This document shows positions 60,201 through 64,000 of a DNA stretch of 64,000 nt, in pieces; within the stretch, counting starts at the first letter, position 1, and each line of letters opens with the position of its first letter. Source of the DNA: Oegoconia quadripuncta (Eukaryota > Arthropoda > Insecta > Lepidoptera > Autostichidae); contig OX438744.1 of assembly GCA_949316235.1 (NCBI GenBank), positions 33,910,778-33,974,777 of the forward strand, given 5' to 3'. A model generated the notes under the pieces. That model searched no databases and was not told the origin of the DNA. It saw only the letters and a program-made list of their open reading frames with translations. The translations under genes were made by a program, and so were the position numbers.

Positions 60201-63200
60201 TAACTATAATAATAAAGAAATCGCAGTAAGGAACCTTACACTTGGCACGACTTTGTATAGATTTCATTACTTTTTAGAGATAATCAAGCAGCTCCATCGA
60301 GATTTGGCTAGTTTTTTACAGAATGTTTTTGGTGAGATAAAGGTGATCGGCGAACGATTCGATTGGAACATTTAGCTTAATCCCTGCATTGGGCTGGCCC
60401 ATCAGTTGCCAGTTGTTGGTTAGATAGACTGATTTAGCAATAATTTTCTGTACCCACGGTAAAGAATTGATATGTCCTACAATACTAATAATTAAAAGAG
60501 AGCATAGACATGTTACGTGGGCTAGGTCTTAAGGCATCTGTCTGAAAAAACCACAATCTCGATTTTGGAAATAAGTATTGCAGCTTATTCAACTGCAGAA
60601 ACTCTTTAGCAAAGGACCTCTAACTAATATTATAAATGCGAAAGTTTGGATGTTTGTTTGTTTGTTTATTTGTTGCTCAATCACGGCAAAACGGATGAAC
60701 GGGTATGGATGAAATTTGGTACATATACCCTGGATAAAGACATAGGATATTTTTTATGCCGATAAAGTGATAAACAAATTATACATGTCCACGATAAAGT
60801 TATTCTGCGAAGCCGCGGGCGGAAAGCTAGTATTCATTATAAAGACATTTTTATACGTTATAAATTACGTTTCACTTGTGAGTTCTGTAATTTATTTATT
60901 AACTTTATATTTCTCTTTTATTAGTTCCATGTGACCTTGGTCCTATTCTTCTATGTGCTAAAAACTCCGGGAAACATAGAACGTATTTCCTCACTGTAGA
61001 GAGAACTTAACCGTTTTGCTATTATTTTAAATAAAACACTAACTAAACTAAGTACCTTTACAAGACTTCTTGTCCGCCTGAAGCCGATAACCATCTCGAC
61101 ATTGACATGTCACTTTACCATCGTCGTCATTGCAGAGATGCTGACAGGATTCTGGCTTGCAAGTCTGTCTGAGTTTCTGAGTGGTTGTTTCCACTTTCTT
61201 TTTTGTGGTTGTTTGTATCTTCTTTTCCGTTGTTGTTTTTACCTTCTCTGTTGTTGTTTCTACCTTTCTCTCCGTGGTTGTTTCTGGTTTTTCCGCAGCG
61301 TCCTGAAATATGTAACAAAATAATTTAAACCTAGGAGACATTACCATAATAAATTTTCATTTTCCGAAATTTAGTCACATATTAGTATTTCATTGAAGTC
61401 CATTTCAGCATTCTATACAGCTGATGGAAGAATTTGCACTGGCCGTAACCTCACGCAGCTGAAATATACGTGCGGAGTGACGAAGCACTAAAATGTGAAT
61501 GACTTTCCGTATATTCATAGTGCTCTGTCAGACATATAACAGATAATGCGAAGAGTATGGTAGACTGGAACTACCTTAAAAAATGGAATTGAAAACAAAC
61601 ACTCTCTCAAAAATAGTGTGAGTGGTGACATTGTAAATCTGCTAATTACTTCGGGCAAGGCAGTTCGCATGATTATGATAAAGATGTTGGGAGAAGATAA
61701 ACGGCAGCTGCGTGGTAATCGAGGGTTTATTATTGGATGTTGCACCGATTGTAAGAGAGCGACCAACTGGCCGCGCGCCAGTACATTTAGATTTGCGCCA
61801 TCTATCGGATTGCCCTGGAACCCATGAGAAAGTTACACTTGTACCTATTGAAGTGAATAGATTGATTAGTGATGGGTTCGCGGGTTCGCCGATAGATGGC
61901 GCCAGTCTTTACATAATCGTGCCGACAGCGTCAGGCGAGGTTCTATACTGAACAAAAGATACACTTCAGGTAGTTCAATTTATTTTACTACCTATAGATT
62001 AGTTTATTATCTACCATTTTGTAAGACAATAAGTAGATTATTCAGGTTATTAAAGTTGCAGCTTTACGAATAAAAGTACAGATAAGTTCGCAGAAACTTA
62101 CCAAGCAACACTGGTAGTAAGCATTTTTCCTAAGTGTTGTGGCAGGCCCGTATTCATCTTCTGCAGGCCCTCCGCATGCATCCTTCCCCTGAGACTCACC
62201 GGTCCACCTTCCGAACGAACATTCTTCACAGCATGTCTATAATGTGAGTAATGAAGATTATATTTACAGATGATTGGTTAACCGCTAGACGATTTACCTA
62301 AAGTGCACTTTAAGATCACACCATCAATTACGTGCTATAGTATCCTCTTTCAACGTGCTCTTATCACTTGATATACTATACTACGAGTCGTGTGGTATTC
62401 TAGATCGTAATTTGAGGAACAATATGTATTTTACTGCATCTGTGACTCGATGAAACAGCGGCAACGCGAGTTCGATTCCTGGCAAGAAAATGTCCGCATG
62501 GCCAGTCACCTACCACTATCTTATCTGCCGCTAAATAGGAATGTTGATAGCATTGTTGTGTTCCGGCTTTTTGAGATAAGATAGCCAGTCACCTAAATAA
62601 CTTGGATATACATATTTCCTGGTGCCTTCGGCTTCAGTTTCACTTAACGTCAGAGTGATAAGGATCCACGGGATGTATTTTAAGTTCTGAATAGAAAAAA
62701 AAAATACCTTTCCAATATCGGTCTTGGGGACACTACATCGTTTGACGGCAGCCAGTGATATACCAGCGGCACACTCTTCTTTTTGCCTAAAAATATAAAA
62801 TTCTCATAAAATTTGATCAACTACATCGAAAATCAAAAGTCCGCAAAAATTCGTCTTATCATCAGCCCGTTGCCATCTTATTGCAGGTATATAGGCCTTC
62901 CCTCGTATAATGAGAGAGTATGTGCATGGAGTATAACATGATCAGTGGTAGCATGCTTACTATTTAAGCTGATCCATCCGAAGTTCTCTAAAATTATAGC
63001 CTAGACAAGAGGGTCATAACTGCGTATCAAAATCAAAATCAAAAATGTTTTATTTCCTAAGTTATAGGAATAACATTTTAAATCGTCACGACATACAGTT
63101 ATCGCTCATTCACTAGGCTGTCTCCCCAGAGAAGAACGGGCAAGAAACTCAGGGGTTGCTCTTTTTAAACAAGTCAATACAAACACAATTTGGAATAATT

Positions 63201-63960
63201 GTTAAATTTATGATTCGACAAAGAAAAATAAGAATAGAATATACTGGATATTGACGAGCGGTCCACGCATTCTTATCATCCAGATAGTCAGTTTTATAAT
63301 AGCCTGTGGCACATAGTTTCTCTTCTTGGATTGTTTACCATAAAAAGTGTCCTGTGATACTTTGGGAATCAAGACTAATCTAGAGCCTTGCACTTAAAAA
63401 TTGGTCAAGATTAATTACCAGTACAGATACTCAGGGACCTGGTTAGATCATGAAGTAGCCCGACCAGTGTCACCGTGCACGCCCAAAGGCTATTATAGCT
63501 TCAGGAGGTAACATATAAATCTACATATATACAGCCGAGAAACATTACTGGACTTGGAAGGACCTCGGACAGTCGGGTAAATAGTCAAGTGTACACAAAC
63601 AGTCCAAAAGGCAGTTAGTTACAGAAATTGGTGTCGATTCGGTTGCACACGAACTAAACTACAACCAGATTTAGACTGGTGCTGTCACGTTATATTGTTC
63701 CAAAGAGAAAAAGACAGGCCTACTTTGAAATTGGTTTTATTTTAGTTTGCGTACAACCGAATCGACACCATTGTCTTACTTAAATTGTCTCTCGCAGCAG
63801 CTCTTCAATGCTGCTCTGCATGTATCCAGCTGTTCTGTCTCTATCTCATCTGGAGGATCTGCTTCGGGGCACTGTTGGATTGTAGACGTAGTCATTGCGA
63901 AGGTCTCTCCGTGTGTGCAGCATGTCTCTGTCACTTCCAGCGCTTCGTCCGAAGATAGAG
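39115..63960 (-). CDS. fibulin (fibulin-1/2 type), 24-exon spliced model, 5' incomplete
   Basis: Fibulins are secreted, calcium-binding glycoproteins of basement membranes and elastic matrices. Twenty-four exons join in one open frame of 3938 nt (about 1311 residues plus stop). In order: anaphylatoxin-like modules with CC pairs (residues about 1-132); a Thr/Lys linker and first EGF (133-214); a long run of EGF modules with DxDEC calcium signatures and Thr/Pro-rich inserts (215-1178); and the C-terminal fibulin module (1178-1311). Twenty-one introns are GT-AG; two use GC donors. Signal peptide and first exon(s) lie past 64000. Two anaphylatoxin-like units plus many EGFs fit fibulin-1/2 rather than the short fibulins; which of the two is not decided. 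Confidence 0.93.
39438..39660 (-). pseudogene. LINE reverse-transcriptase C terminus
   Basis: The minus frame reads [34 protein letters not shown] and [17 protein letters not shown]. This is the classic end of an RTE-like or related non-LTR polyprotein (GH-x-x-RM, RGRPRxRWRDE, AFAQQW). It lies in the intron before the last fibulin exon, 160 bp from its acceptor. A trace of the same ending is at 58476-58512. Confidence 0.85.
40029..40147 (-). CDS. fibulin exon 23 (C-terminal module)
   Basis: Phase 0 start after 'attttgcag': [20 protein letters not shown] then [19 protein letters not shown], ending phase 2 at 'ga|gtaagt'. The F-x-M-x-G-P motif and the R-x-x-x-V core fit the fibulin module. Confidence 0.94.
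40627..40747 (-). CDS. fibulin exon 22 (junction of last EGF and C-terminal module)
   Basis: It begins by completing a His codon, then [17 protein letters not shown] and [19 protein letters not shown]. The final Cys of the last EGF is the RC at the start. The R-C-x-R-I bridge and the Y-x-x-x-F-x-x-x-x-x-x-P strand are seen in fibulins. Donor 'agt|gtgagt', phase 0. Confidence 0.93.
41067..41760 (-). pseudogene. non-LTR retrotransposon RNase H fragment, frameshifted
   Basis: In three minus frames: [15 protein letters not shown] and [17 protein letters not shown]; then [20 protein letters not shown] with the H-x-G-x-x-GNE-x-AD signature; then [17 protein letters not shown] and [18 protein letters not shown], the usual zinc-knuckle-like end. 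It belongs to a Jockey/R1-type element. At least one frameshift splits the domain before the WVPGH motif. Confidence 0.88.
41674..42010. repeat. inverted repeat pair flanking about 260 bp
   Basis: 'cgaaacgaagcgaagtttg' with 'tttagctttgctcatg' (41674-41710) mirrors 'catgagcgaagctaaacga' with 'cttcgtttcgcttcgtt' (41969-42010). The arms carry a 'gaagc/gaaac' low-complexity pattern. The left arm overlaps the start of the RNase H fragment, so the pair may mark an insertion or a local duplication. Confidence 0.6.
42097..42229 (-). CDS. fibulin exon 21 (last EGF)
   Basis: [19 protein letters not shown], then [25 protein letters not shown] is the calcium motif, and N-T-R-G-x-Y-x-C is the hydroxylation-type consensus stretch. 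The sixth Cys is supplied by the next exon. Donor 'ca|gtgagt', phase 2. Confidence 0.94.
42288..42420. mobile_element. small MITE in fibulin intron, about 133 bp
   Basis: Left 'agggtgttattacacctgca' and right 'tgcaggtgtaataattaaca' plus 'ccct' are inverted ends, with a 3-bp gap. It lies 58 bp from the acceptor of exon 21. No second copy was noticed. Confidence 0.7.
42565..42716 (-). CDS. fibulin exon 20 (calcium-binding EGF)
   Basis: It starts by completing Arg (AG|G), then [19 protein letters not shown] and [20 protein letters not shown]. Six Cys are complete. Donor 'cg|gttagt', phase 1. The first base is what shows that the previous exon must end in AG, forcing a GC donor there. Confidence 0.94.
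43097..43311 (-). CDS. fibulin exon 19 (one and a half EGFs; GC donor)
   Basis: [20 protein letters not shown], then [20 protein letters not shown] and [16 protein letters not shown]. The exon ends '..atag|gcaaga': no GT occurs nearby that keeps frame, and AG joined to the next exon's G gives Arg in [13 protein letters not shown]. Reading on would add a non-homologous tail and a stop at about 43038-43036. Confidence 0.92.
43312..43927 (-). other. fibulin intron (0.6 kb)
   Basis: It contains a 16-bp inverted repeat at 43365-43406 ('acctaatcaataagat' with 'atcttattgcttaggt') and otherwise nothing recognised. Confidence 0.7.
43928..44085 (-). CDS. fibulin exon 18 (EGF plus start of next)
   Basis: [39 protein letters not shown], then [10 protein letters not shown], which begins the EGF finished in exon 19. 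Phase 1 in, phase 0 out; this breaks the one-module-per-exon pattern upstream. Confidence 0.94.
44608..44787 (-). CDS. fibulin exon 17 (linker and half EGF)
   Basis: [37 protein letters not shown], then [17 protein letters not shown]. It contains only two Cys, equal to Cys5-Cys6 of an EGF (C-P-x-G-Y-x-L...C). The 40-residue front part has no Cys. Both ends phase 1. Confidence 0.9.
44788..45959 (-). other. fibulin intron (1.2 kb)
   Basis: No exon-like EGF signature (DxDEC plus Cys spacing) was found on the minus strand, and no clear repeat. Confidence 0.6.
45960..46085 (-). CDS. fibulin exon 16 (compact EGF)
   Basis: [39 protein letters not shown]. The calcium motif and first four Cys are normal, but Cys5 and Cys6 are only three residues apart (CDCGARC), far shorter than usual. 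Donor 'g|gttagt', phase 1 at both ends. It may pair with the half EGF of exon 17. Confidence 0.92.
46537..46644 (-). CDS. fibulin exon 15 (Pro/Arg linker and half EGF)
   Basis: [20 protein letters not shown] then [17 protein letters not shown]. Two Cys only, as in exon 17. Acceptor 'cctgaccag', donor 'g|gtaagt', phase 1 at both ends. I looked for a missing Cys1-Cys4 exon at 46645-47068 and did not find one. Confidence 0.88.
47069..47233 (-). CDS. fibulin exon 14 (EGF plus Thr-rich linker)
   Basis: [39 protein letters not shown], then [13 protein letters not shown]. It resembles exon 13 closely and looks like a tandem exon duplicate. The usual first Asp of the calcium motif is Glu here (ELNEC). 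Phase 1 at both ends. Confidence 0.93.
47584..47781 (-). CDS. fibulin exon 13 (EGF plus Thr-rich linker)
   Basis: [39 protein letters not shown], then a run such as [20 protein letters not shown], likely O-glycosylated. Phase 1 at both ends. The shared HxCSNLE and CIVG-x-RRD-x-x-GWCV show common origin with exon 14. Confidence 0.94.
48005..48336 (+). mobile_element. 5'-truncated non-LTR retrotransposon insertion with 13-bp target duplication
   Basis: A GC-rich 332-bp block ends in an A-rich tail ('gcgaaaaaaaaaatagaa') and is flanked by identical 13-mers 'gtcacctacacga' at 47992-48004 and 48337-48349. This is the signature of target-primed reverse transcription. Long G runs at about 48158-48183 could form quadruplexes. 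The family is not identified. It sits in the fibulin intron that has a GC donor. Confidence 0.88.
48580..48800 (+). mobile_element. Helitron-like repeat in fibulin intron
   Basis: It shares with 60628-60832 the order 'tttgttgctcaatca', 'atataccctg', 'gatatttttatgccga', 'cgataaagtta' (here 'cataaagttaatcc') and the end 'gcgggcggaaagct'. Confidence 0.6.
48884..49368 (-). CDS. fibulin exon 12 (long Thr/Pro-rich insert inside an EGF; GC donor)
   Basis: The 485-bp exon completes the EGF begun in exon 11. About 140 residues rich in Thr, Pro and Arg (for example [18 protein letters not shown] and [16 protein letters not shown]) precede [17 protein letters not shown], the Cys5-Cys6 half. The donor is 'cag|gcaagt', a standard GC-AG form. 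The GT 6 bp on would give the wrong phase for the next exon. Confidence 0.92.
49405..49675 (+). repeat. LINE-like dispersed repeat, second copy
   Basis: 'atagaaccaacccatcttt', 'gggtgtcgtaaaaggcgac', 'ctttccaccaaaaatatct' and 'aaggtcgtgactttatgta' repeat the order seen at 21935-22125. It starts 37 bp from the acceptor of exon 12. Confidence 0.65.
49846..49996 (-). CDS. fibulin exon 11 (first half of EGF)
   Basis: [40 protein letters not shown], then YEYDYYDS. It holds Cys1-Cys4 and then an acidic Tyr-rich stretch that could be sulfated. Donor 'ga|gtgagt', phase 2. Confidence 0.93.
50282..50407 (-). CDS. fibulin exon 10 (calcium-binding EGF)
   Basis: [40 protein letters not shown], ending CVG. 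All six Cys, with a complete calcium motif, phase 1 at both ends. It is the most regular EGF in the gene. Confidence 0.95.
50500..50561 (-). CDS. fibulin exon 9 (second half of EGF)
   Basis: [20 protein letters not shown] in 62 bp, phase 2 in and phase 1 out. It supplies Cys5-Cys6 to exon 8. Confidence 0.9.
50655..50760 (-). CDS. fibulin exon 8 (first half of EGF)
   Basis: [35 protein letters not shown], phase 1 in, phase 2 out at 'aa|gtaatg'. The intron between Cys4 and Cys5 is in the same place and phase as that between exons 11 and 12. Confidence 0.93.
50882..51462. mobile_element. terminal-inverted-repeat element, about 580 bp
   Basis: The left end 'aagcctggttttcac' mirrors the right end 'gtgaaaaccgggctt', flanked by TA-like bases. 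The interior repeats words such as 'cagtagctgt', 'gaccactg' and 'cagcaactg' but has no transposase frame. It fills much of the intron between exons 7 and 8. Confidence 0.75.
51818..51964 (-). CDS. fibulin exon 7 (EGF)
   Basis: [40 protein letters not shown], ending ICEG. Six Cys, phase 1 at both ends. Donor 'g|gtatgt'. Confidence 0.94.
52228..52443 (-). CDS. fibulin exon 6 (EGF with insert between Cys4 and Cys5)
   Basis: [39 protein letters not shown], then [17 protein letters not shown]. About 35 extra residues rich in Pro, Ala and acidic residues lie between Cys4 and Cys5. Phase 1 at both ends. Confidence 0.93.
52444..54096 (-). other. fibulin intron (1.65 kb)
   Basis: No exon was found. 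Two short plus frames around 52974-53373 have no recognisable domain. The donor end uses 'gtgaga'. Confidence 0.6.
54097..54261 (-). CDS. fibulin exon 5 (EGF)
   Basis: [40 protein letters not shown], then [15 protein letters not shown]. Six Cys with a lengthened Cys4-Cys5 loop. Phase 1 at both ends. Acceptor 'ttactcccag' on the minus strand. Confidence 0.94.
54783..55093. mobile_element. MITE family 3, copy 2
   Basis: It matches the 33767-34112 element in the same orientation, with several small deletions. The ends are 'taaggcccgt' and 'attaatacgggtct'. Confidence 0.75.
55431..55550 (+). pseudogene. LINE 3' tail (C-terminal codons and A tail)
   Basis: [20 protein letters not shown] then stop, followed by 'gcgtatccagttaaccata' and an A run, as in the longer copy at 11501-11700. 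Confidence 0.65.
55725..55945 (+). mobile_element. SINE family C, damaged copy
   Basis: 'cagcgaaaccaacagttgcg', a disturbed B box 'gggttcgaaatcgaaatcc', then 'gtgtgatgaatacgaacatt' and 'tgagtgtccgaaatatttat'. About 20 bp are inserted near 55868 relative to the copy at 36440. Confidence 0.75.
56531..56872 (+). mobile_element. SINE family A, full length
   Basis: The tRNA-like head, B box 'ggttcgatccccagcgggg', complete body and A-rich tail are present. It is one of the best-preserved copies. Confidence 0.85.
57089..57114. repeat. 12-bp perfect hairpin
   Basis: 'aaatagagcacg' and 'cgtgctctattt' flank a 2-bp centre. Confidence 0.7.
57779..57806. repeat. 28-bp perfect palindrome
   Basis: 'catatgggatgtat' is followed directly by its complement 'atacatcccatatg', with no loop. 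Confidence 0.85.
57820..58220 (+). mobile_element. probable Helitron-like or other non-autonomous repeat
   Basis: A GC-rich start with 'cggcagtgcccccgcc', then '(actc)n' at about 58063-58085 and 'gagagctgaaatttggtac'. This pattern is typical of dispersed insect repeats, but its ends are not clear. Confidence 0.4.
59515..59709 (+). pseudogene. OTU-type cysteine protease, N-terminal fragment
   Basis: [20 protein letters not shown] then [19 protein letters not shown]: the D-G-x-C-L-F-x-S motif with the catalytic Cys of OTU deubiquitinases. After SIK the frame loses similarity and stops at 59707-59709. In another frame FVETWASM follows, like the V-x-x-W helix of the family, so a frameshift is likely. 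The His and second Asp are absent. OTU domains occur in some transposons, including Helitrons. The 800 bp upstream (58690-59514) is AT-rich and could be the element's 5' region. Confidence 0.7.
59711..59940. repeat. left arm of 230-bp inverted repeat
   Basis: This arm from 'atctcaccaaaaacattctg' to 'ccagaaccgcta' is the reverse complement of 60109-60338. I found no mismatch by eye, and both arms are exactly 230 bp. The spacer is 168 bp. Confidence 0.92.
59871..60002 (-). pseudogene. LanC-like protein (LANCL) exon fragment
   Basis: Minus strand, 44 codons: [19 protein letters not shown] then [25 protein letters not shown] proteins share FPSGN(Y/F)P and the WCHGAPG motif whose Cys is a zinc ligand. 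A possible acceptor AG precedes 60002. Downstream the frame reads QRPSHTTL and stops, with no usable donor or rest of the gene, so this is a fragment. It lies in a fibulin intron in the same orientation. Confidence 0.85.
60109..60338. repeat. right arm of 230-bp inverted repeat
   Basis: Reverse complement of 59711-59940. It carries the end of the LANCL fragment ([14 protein letters not shown]) on the plus strand, but not the FPSGNFP part, which stays in the spacer side of the left copy. Confidence 0.92.
60628..60832 (+). mobile_element. Helitron-like repeat, best copy
   Basis: It starts 'ctaatattataaatgcgaaa', passes 'tttgttgctcaatcacggca' and 'gatgaaatttggtacatat', and ends 'cgcgggcggaaagctagta'. 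Starts and ends of this kind, with CTAG near the 3' end, fit non-autonomous Helitrons of Lepidoptera. Confidence 0.65.
61056..61302 (-). CDS. fibulin exon 4 (Thr/Lys linker and first EGF)
   Basis: [20 protein letters not shown] opens a run of imperfect 'K-x-x-TTTEK' repeats (about seven), then [19 protein letters not shown] and [20 protein letters not shown]. This EGF lacks the DxDEC calcium motif. Phase 0 in, phase 1 out. Confidence 0.93.
61303..62101 (-). other. fibulin intron (0.8 kb)
   Basis: Two overlapping plus frames at 61618-61951 have no recognisable domain and are not called. Nothing else is seen. Confidence 0.5.
62102..62236 (-). CDS. fibulin exon 3 (anaphylatoxin-like module)
   Basis: [39 protein letters not shown], then YQCCL. 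The CC near the start and near the end are the mark of this module. 45 codons, phase 0 at both ends. Confidence 0.92.
62440..62700 (+). mobile_element. SINE family A, diverged
   Basis: The B box 'gcgagttcgattcctggc', 'cttatctgccgctaaatagg', 'ttgttgtgttccggctttt' and 'ttcacttaacgtcagagtg' are recognisable. It ends in an A run that abuts the donor of exon 2. Confidence 0.65.
62708..62786 (-). CDS. fibulin exon 2 (anaphylatoxin-like region)
   Basis: [20 protein letters not shown] then PKTDIGK. 79 bp, phase 2 in and phase 0 out. Two Cys link the flanking CC modules. Its donor is only a few bases from the A tail of the SINE at 62440-62700. Confidence 0.9.
63026..63180. repeat. dispersed repeat, second copy
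   Basis: Shares 'ccccagagaagaacggg' and 'ggttgctctttttaaa' with 17878-18000, and begins with 'aaaatcaaaatcaaaaatg'. Confidence 0.6.
63627..63771. mobile_element. MITE family 4, copy 2, beside a splice donor
   Basis: The ends 'attggtgtcgattcggtt' and 'aaccgaatcgacaccatt' match the family at 38524-38670. Its right end stops two bases short of the exon 1 donor hexamer (63774-63779, gtaaga on the minus strand). Confidence 0.8.
63780..63960 (-). CDS. fibulin exon 1 in window (anaphylatoxin-like module)
   Basis: After 'catttacag': [20 protein letters not shown], then [19 protein letters not shown] and [14 protein letters not shown]. The C-C ... C ... C ... C-C spacing is that of the fibulin anaphylatoxin-like domain. 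It starts at phase 1, so at least one more exon, with the signal peptide, lies beyond 64000. Donor 'aa|gtaaga', phase 2. Confidence 0.93.
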
Positions 63961-64000
63961 CTGTAAATGAGAGTTGGAGAGTAGAGTATGACTTTGTAAC

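Noticed and set aside
61618..61951. Two overlapping plus frames ([20 protein letters not shown] and others)
   Set aside because: No recognisable domain, splice context or second copy; inside a fibulin intron.

Overview
This is a eukaryotic nuclear window. The genes are split by many introns, the DNA is AT-rich and crowded with transposon debris, and two multi-exon animal genes can be rebuilt from it. Several repeats (tRNA-headed SINEs, LINE tails ending in an ADPK-like terminus, Helitron-like units ending near 'gcgggcggaaagctagt') look like those of Lepidoptera. I infer a moth or butterfly; species is not determined.

Layout. (1) 1-10098: repeat-rich DNA upstream of, or in the first intron of, Cdc14. 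(2) 10099-23703, plus strand: six exons of the mitotic-exit phosphatase Cdc14, in frame throughout (about 694 residues); only the first coding exon(s) are missing. Its introns carry SINEs, a LINE tail and a 1.7-kb minisatellite with 48-bp units. (3) 23893-39007: about 15 kb between convergent genes, mostly AT-rich and repeat-derived, with one weak candidate first exon near 31731. (4) 63960 down to 39115, minus strand: 24 exons of a fibulin (extracellular matrix glycoprotein), continuous in frame for about 1311 residues. The order is anaphylatoxin-like modules, Thr/Lys-rich linker, a long series of calcium-binding EGF modules with Thr/Pro-rich inserts, then the C-terminal fibulin module and stop. 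The signal peptide lies beyond 64000.

The 6.8-kb fibulin intron at 54262-61055 is the most unusual place. It holds a broken OTU-protease start, a 44-codon fragment of a LanC-like (LANCL) gene with the zinc-site WCHGAPG motif, and a 230-bp inverted repeat, apparently perfect, that duplicates part of the LANCL fragment. This could be a gene fragment captured by a transposon, and it could fold into a long double-stranded hairpin RNA.

The two genes have no evident functional link: Cdc14 is an intracellular dual-specificity phosphatase and fibulin is secreted. They face each other tail to tail. Exon limits were set by hand from splice signals, reading phase and protein homology.
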